From an uncultured Acetobacteraceae bacterium (lineage in GTDB: Bacteria > Pseudomonadota > Alphaproteobacteria > Acetobacterales > Acetobacteraceae): 10,115 nt of DNA. The translations under genes were made by a program, and so were the position numbers. This document shows, piece after piece, positions 6,943-10,115 of the stretch. The notes under the pieces were generated by a model. It worked only from the letters and a program-made list of their open reading frames with translations. It was not told the DNA's origin and ran no database searches. Position 1 is the first letter of the stretch. Each line of letters opens with the position of its first letter. The stretch is taken from contig CAIMEK010000357.1 in assembly GCA_903839965.1 (NCBI GenBank), positions 1 to 10,115 of the forward strand, written 5' to 3'.

Positions 6943-7929
6943 TCAGTCGGTGTTGTGGGTGTTCGCCAACGGGCGAACACCGGGCCATGCGCCGGCGGCG
7001 GTGGATTCGTCGACCAGTTGCAGGATGATGTGTTCGACGGCCCGAACCGAGTCCGTGGTGGGAAGCTGATCGGAAACCCCGAGCGACACGGTCGCCTCCA
7101 GTCGAGGCTGGCGGATCGGGCGAATCTGCAATCTGTCCCGTGCGGCGGCCTCGACGATGGCCGCGTGCGGGAGGATGGAAATCCCGAGATTGGCGCGCAG
7201 CGCATCCCGCAGGGTTGCGAAGGAATCGATCTCGGCGGCGATTTCCAACCGCGCGCCGATACGGGCAAACGCCCCCTCGATCAGCTGACGCAGGAAGTGG
7301 ATCGCACTCGGCAGCAGCAACCGCATGCCCGCGAGATCCGCCAGGTTCACCGGACCGTTCGCAGGGCCTGGGATGACGGCCGATTCCGCAGCGAACAGGA
7401 ACAGTTCCTCGACGAACAGGCCGCGCAGGCGCAGACCCTTGAGTGGACCGATGCCATACACGATCGCCAGGTCGATGCGACCATTGATGACCGATTCGCT
7501 CAGCGTGCCGGCGAAGTTGTCGTTGATGCGCAGCAGCACATCGGGGCACCGCTCCTTCACGCGGTGAAGGATCGGTAATGCAAGGGTGGCCGCCGCGCCA
7601 TAGGTTGCCAGCCCGAGGGAAACCGGACCGAATGCGACATCGGAAACCTGCCTTACATCCAGCTCGGCCTGACGAACCTGGCGAACGATCAGCTGCGCAT
7701 GGCGATACAGGACCTTCCCTGCCTCCGTCACGCTGACACCGCGCGGACCGCGCGTCAGCAAGGTCCGACCGAGCTGGGCTTCGAGCGATGAGACGTGCTC
7801 GCTCAACGTGGACTGGCTTACCTTCAGCTCTCTGGCAGCCTTGGCGTAGCTGCCGCAATCGGCGGCCGTCAGAAAATAATAAAGTTTCCGGGGTTCCAGT
7901 GACGGATAATGGTCTCGCAACGGTGTCAT
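6943..7929 (-). CDS. Second LysR-family transcriptional regulator, Nac-like paralogue
   Basis: This 328-residue LysR protein is convergent with the previous one, with only three bases between stop codons. The helix-turn-helix spans about residues 13-65 (EPRKLYYFLTAADCGSYAKA, then ELKVSQSTLSEHV at 34-46). The effector domain shares with the neighbouring regulator the series YRHAQ, NDNFAGTLSESVINGRIDLA and LLLPSAIHFLRQLIE, so the two are relatives, although the HTH residues differ. The ATG at 7927-7929 is the only start codon after two in-frame TGA codons about 12-13 codons upstream, but its ribosome site is weak. A good sigma-70-like promoter lies just upstream (7965-7992). It could regulate the hydrolase/amidohydrolase pair to the right, or cross-talk with the other regulator; sequence does not decide. 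Confidence 0.9.
   Translation of the reverse strand: MTPLRDHYPSLEPRKLYYFLTAADCGSYAKAARELKVSQSTLSEHVSSLEAQLGRTLLTRGPRGVSVTEAGKVLYRHAQLIVRQVRQAELDVRQVSDVAFGPVSLGLATYGAAATLALPILHRVKERCPDVLLRINDNFAGTLSESVINGRIDLAIVYGIGPLKGLRLRGLFVEELFLFAAESAVIPGPANGPVNLADLAGMRLLLPSAIHFLRQLIEGAFARIGARLEIAAEIDSFATLRDALRANLGISILPHAAIVEAAARDRLQIRPIRQPRLEATVSLGVSDQLPTTDSVRAVEHIILQLVDESTAAGAWPGVRPLANTHNTD
6958..6981. terminator. Perfect 10-bp hairpin between convergent LysR genes, possible bidirectional transcript end
   Basis: GGTGTTCGCC, loop AACG, then GGCGAACACC form a perfect stem starting 19 bases past the stop of the plus-strand regulator and inside the last codons of the minus-strand regulator. There is no T-run on either strand, so it is not a classical intrinsic terminator. 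It may stabilise 3' ends or act with Rho. Its coding role within the second gene is an alternative explanation. Confidence 0.4.
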
Positions 7930-8175
7930 GCCATTGGGTGAGCTGTGACGTTCTGCTTCCCGTCATCATAGCCGGGACCTTTGATATGGCAACTTGCCGC
8001 TTTGCGACCTCCTGTCAGGTTGGTGATGAACCGGGAAGCGGTCGTGTTCAAGCGTGCTCCATGATCCTGGTTGGCAAGCTGATCCATGCTCGGCATCGCC
8101 CGTGATCCGTCTCGCGACGCAGCGCGCGGGGCGGGTCTGCACGTTCCTACTTGCCGGCGGTGCCGTCGCATGGTG
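7930..8175. other. Intergenic region between hydrolase gene end and second LysR start
   Basis: These 246 bases hold the promoter described at 7965-7992. I see no clear terminator for the hydrolase gene, no RNA gene and no convincing small gene. Open frames crossing this stretch have low-complexity Arg/Pro/Ala-rich products typical of shadows in GC-rich DNA. Confidence 0.5.
7965..7992 (-). promoter_or_regulatory. Sigma-70-like promoter of the second LysR gene
   Basis: On the minus strand TTGCCA (7992-7987) is followed after 16 bases by TATGAT (7970-7965). Each hexamer has one mismatch to TTGACA and TATAAT. Transcription would begin near 7957, leaving a leader of about 28 bases before the ATG. 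This is the best promoter-like match I found in the window. Confidence 0.55.
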
Positions 8176-9033
8176 TCACGGCCGCGCGTCGGCGGCCCTG
8201 GACACGCCGATGGTGCGGTCCAGGAATGCATGGACCTCGCGGAAGCTGGCCTCGGCGGCATCCCGGTCATATTGGATCGGATGCCCCTCCTGGGACGTGC
8301 GCCGAACGTTGAATCGGTTGTCGAATGCATGCACGACGCCAGGGTAGGTCCGGACGGTTACGTCTTCCGCACTCCCGACGGCCTGGGCGAATTGCCGGCA
8401 GGTTCGTGCGGGATCGCCCCAGGTATCGTCATCTCCAGCCAGGGCAAGCAGTGGCATGCTGCCGTGATTGGCGGGTTCACGGCAGGCACCGTAATAGTCC
8501 ACCGCCGCCTTGATCAGGCCCTGCGCCTCGGCCTCGAAATGCCGATTGGCGACCGTGGCTGCGGTGGCGCCACCATGGGAATTGCCCAGGACGGCGATCC
8601 GGGCGCCGTCCACGCGGGGGACGGTCTGCAGCCAGCGCGCCGCCGCGATGGTGTCACCCGCCCGATCCAGGCGGGTGACCAATGGCTGGAGGATCGGGGC
8701 ACACACCGTTGTCACGCCACGCGGCCGCAGGCTGTCCAGCACAACGGCACCGTAACCCCAGCCCGTCAACCGCTCGGCCCACTGGGTCTGGTTGGAGCCC
8801 GCGCCGCCGCAGCCATGCAGCAAGATGACCACTGCGAACGGGCCGGGCCCCTCGGGCAGCGACAGGCGTGCCGGCAGCGGCCGCGGTGATTGGCGAGCAC
8901 CTGCGACGGCAACCACCGGCACGCTGTCCGCCGCGCTGGGGAAGGCACCGGAGCATGCCGCCAGCAGCAGCAGGCCGACCGTTGCCAGCGGCCCAAAAGG
9001 TTGACTCTTGTGCTTGATCCAAGCGCGGAACAT
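8176..9033 (-). CDS. Dienelactone-hydrolase-family lipoprotein with serine nucleophile
   Basis: This is a 285-residue alpha/beta hydrolase predicted to be exported and lipid-anchored. The N-terminus has a basic start, a hydrophobic run LATVGLLLLAAC and a lipobox LAAC with Cys27, followed by a low-complexity linker. The hydrolase domain begins near residue 55. It has an oxyanion-hole motif HGCGG (73-77), nucleophile elbow GNSHGG with Ser152, a likely acid at Asp203 in AGDDDTWGD, and His235 in YPGVVHAF. Classical dienelactone hydrolase uses Cys as nucleophile, so this is a Ser-type relative of unknown substrate. Cys75, 111, 184 and 212 could form disulfides in the periplasm. The ATG at 9031-9033 has AGAGAGG five bases upstream. 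The same frame stays open far beyond this start into the neighbouring gene, but that extension looks like a shadow. It is divergent from the amidohydrolase. Confidence 0.85.
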   Translation of the reverse strand: MFRAWIKHKSQPFGPLATVGLLLLAACSGAFPSAADSVPVVAVAGARQSPRPLPARLSLPEGPGPFAVVILLHGCGGAGSNQTQWAERLTGWGYGAVVLDSLRPRGVTTVCAPILQPLVTRLDRAGDTIAAARWLQTVPRVDGARIAVLGNSHGGATAATVANRHFEAEAQGLIKAAVDYYGACREPANHGSMPLLALAGDDDTWGDPARTCRQFAQAVGSAEDVTVRTYPGVVHAFDNRFNVRRTSQEGHPIQYDRDAAEASFREVHAFLDRTIGVSRAADARP

Positions 9034-9058
9034 GGCAGCCTCTCTGCGAGCCTTAGGC

Positions 9059-9073
9059 CACGCTAGCAGCGTG
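9059..9073. repeat. Inverted repeat, 6-bp arms, in leader of hydrolase lipoprotein
   Basis: CACGCT, loop AGC, AGCGTG form a perfect short dyad 26-40 bases before the hydrolase ATG. It could be an operator or a small hairpin in the 5' leader. Confidence 0.45.
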
Positions 9074-9109
9074 TCGGAGTGACGTCGCCAGTCGGTGGGT
9101 CTGTCGGTG

Positions 9110-9137
9110 CCGCGGCGGCGGGCCCAGGCCGCCGCGG
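9110..9137. repeat. GC-only inverted repeat, perfect 10-bp arms
   Basis: CCGCGGCGGC, 8-base loop GGGCCCAG, then GCCGCCGCGG. The stem is entirely G and C. On the plus strand it is followed by AAAAG, not by a T-run, so it is not a standard intrinsic terminator in either direction. It may be a structured leader of the hydrolase transcript or a regulator site. Confidence 0.6.
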
Positions 9138-9210
9138 AAAAGATCGAGGGCAGGCGATGCAAACAAACGATCATGATCCCCCTCTGCGCAGGCAATGGCA
9201 CCTCCGGCAA

Positions 9211-9239
9211 GGGCTGGGTCGCTTCTGGCGACCACGCCC
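9211..9239. repeat. Imperfect inverted repeat upstream of the amidohydrolase
   Basis: Inner arms GGTCGC and GCGACC around TTCTG are perfect. After a two-by-two mismatch, GGGC and GCCC continue the stem, giving ten pairs in all. It lies about 95-120 bases before the amidohydrolase ATG, a plausible operator position. Confidence 0.45.
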
Positions 9240-9333
9240 CAGCACCGGCGGTCGGTGTCGCCCGGAACGATAATTCTGGACCTCGCGCCACCAAATGAGC
9301 AGGCTTCGTGCCACGCAAGGCTGGAGAGTAACG

Positions 9334-10115
9334 ATGGATCTGCTGATCACCGACACGGCCGTCGTGACCTGCGACAGAGAGCGGCGCGTGCTGGAACGCC
9401 ACGCCATTGCCGTCCTGGGCAACCGCATCGCCGATGTCGGACCGAGCGCCGAGCTTGCGCAGCGGTTCCCGCAACTGGCGCGCTTCGCCGCACGCGGCCT
9501 CGCGGTTCTGCCTGGCTTCATCAATGCCCATACCCATACGGCGCTGACTATTCTGCGCGGTACCGTCGAGGACTGGGATGGCAATGCCGTCTATGGCTAT
9601 ATGTCGCCGGTTTCCTATGAGATGACCGATGCCGAGCGGGCGGTGATGGTGCAACTCGGCTGTCTGGAGGCCATCCGCAGCGGCTGTGCCACGCTCGTGG
9701 ACCCCTTCCGGCACGTGCCTTCCTATGCCGGTGCCATGGCCGCCACCGGGCTGCGGCTCTGGCTGTCGGAGAGTTGTGCCGACACCAACACGCTCAGGAT
9801 CCGCAAGGGCGACTACTCGACAAACCGAGCCTTCGGCCAGGCCTTCCTCGACCGCGCCATCGCCGGCATCGAGACCTTTCACGGCACCTGGAACGACCGG
9901 GTGCGCTGCCAGGTCGCCGCCCATGCGGCCGACAACTGCTCGCCCTGGATGCTCGACCAGCTTATCCAGCTGTCGCACCGCCATTGCCTGACCAGGACCA
10001 TCCATCTGGCGCAGAGCCTGGAGGAAATCCGTGCCGTTCGGGCAGCGCATGGCCTGACGCCGGCCGAATATCTCGACCGCGAAGGCTTTCTCGGCCCCGA
10101 CCTCGTCGCCGCGCA
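9334..10115 (+). CDS. Amidohydrolase of the ATZ/TRZ/SsnA (cog0402-like) group, cut by right edge
   Basis: The first 260 residues of a metal-dependent amidohydrolase are visible. Relatives hydrolyse or deaminate N-heterocycles such as triazines, guanine and adenosine derivatives. The N-terminal strand domain MDLLITDTAVVTCDRERR is followed by the metal motif PGFINAHTHT with His66 and His68. The third metal ligand is His224 in IHLAQSLEEIRAV, followed by HGLTPAEYLDREGFLGPDLVAA, where the fourth His would come just beyond the edge. Deaminases of this group usually read HxxE here; this protein has Gln227, so a simple deaminase role is doubtful. Full length should be about 450-480 residues. The ATG at 9334-9336 has GGAGAG five bases upstream. 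It is divergent from a lipoprotein hydrolase, and the nearby hydantoinase suggests a theme of cyclic nitrogen compounds, but the substrate is unknown. Confidence 0.88.
   Translation, partial: MDLLITDTAVVTCDRERRVLERHAIAVLGNRIADVGPSAELAQRFPQLARFAARGLAVLPGFINAHTHTALTILRGTVEDWDGNAVYGYMSPVSYEMTDAERAVMVQLGCLEAIRSGCATLVDPFRHVPSYAGAMAATGLRLWLSESCADTNTLRIRKGDYSTNRAFGQAFLDRAIAGIETFHGTWNDRVRCQVAAHAADNCSPWMLDQLIQLSHRHCLTRTIHLAQSLEEIRAVRAAHGLTPAEYLDREGFLGPDLVAA

Larger units (their letters stand above)
9034..9333. promoter_or_regulatory. Divergent intergenic region rich in inverted repeats
   Basis: These 300 bases separate the lipoprotein hydrolase (minus) from the amidohydrolase (plus) and must contain both promoters. 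Three hairpin-forming inverted repeats (9059-9073, 9110-9137, 9211-9239) and a 10-base palindrome GATCATGATC (9169-9178) occur here. GATAAT at 9269-9274 could be a -10 box for the amidohydrolase, but no matching -35 is visible. No small gene is convincing. Confidence 0.5.

Noticed and set aside
7926..8330. Minus-strand open frame of 134 codons across the hydrolase end and LysR leader.
   Set aside because: The composition is typical of a shadow frame, it overlaps the hydrolase gene, and it would cover a good sigma-70 promoter.
9196..9211. TGGCACCTCCGGCAAG as a sigma-54 promoter for the amidohydrolase.
   Set aside because: The GC of the -12 element is two bases too close to the GG of the -24 element, and the TT of TTGC is missing.
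9034..10050. A minus-strand reading frame that stays open for 339 codons upstream of the hydrolase lipoprotein, in frame with it.
   Set aside because: It runs antisense through the amidohydrolase, its product has no recognisable motif, and the signal peptide with lipobox plus a good ribosome site place the real start at 9033. Long open antisense frames are common in GC-rich DNA.
1..10115. Search for CRISPR arrays, tRNA or rRNA genes, insertion sequences, integrase or toxin-antitoxin genes.
   Set aside because: I saw no regularly spaced repeats, no transposase or integrase motif and no tRNA-like cloverleaf. All larger coding regions have ordinary metabolic or regulatory families.

Overview
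This window comes from a GC-rich bacterial chromosome (roughly 65% G+C by eye). It has dense, often overlapping genes and uses GTG and TTG starts. The mix of genes (Liv-type ABC importer, HyuA-type hydantoinase, Nac-like LysR regulators, cog0402-type amidohydrolase, DLH-type lipoprotein) fits a metabolically versatile proteobacterium. An alphaproteobacterium of the Rhodospirillales/Acetobacteraceae kind is my guess, but no RNA marker is present to settle this.

Left part (1-5795, minus strand): one apparent six-gene operon read right to left. It encodes a periplasmic substrate-binding protein, two membrane permeases (LivH, LivM), two ATPases (LivG, LivF), then the N-terminal 380 residues of a hydantoinase/oxoprolinase subunit A that runs off the left edge. 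livM/livG and livG/livF each overlap by 11 bases, livH/livM are one base apart, and livF/hyuA are 36 bases apart, so transcription and translation are probably coupled. The simplest reading is uptake of an amino-acid-like or cyclic-amide nitrogen compound followed by ATP-dependent ring opening.

Middle (5796-7992): a 190-base divergent promoter region with a near-palindromic candidate operator separates the operon from a Nac-like LysR regulator on the plus strand. A second, related LysR regulator on the minus strand converges on the first. Their stop codons are 3 bases apart, and a perfect 10-bp hairpin lies just beyond the first stop. The second regulator has its own good sigma-70-like promoter (7965-7992).

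Right part (8176-10115): a serine-type dienelactone-hydrolase-like lipoprotein (minus) and an ATZ/TRZ/SsnA-type amidohydrolase (plus, cut by the right edge) diverge from a 300-base intergenic region rich in inverted repeats. The amidohydrolase has Gln where relatives that act as deaminases usually have a catalytic Glu.

Taken together, the window looks like an accessory locus for acquiring and hydrolysing a nitrogen-containing (possibly heterocyclic) substrate under LysR control. The substrate cannot be named from sequence. I found no mobile element, CRISPR array, tRNA, rRNA or defence system, and no clearly novel class of system.
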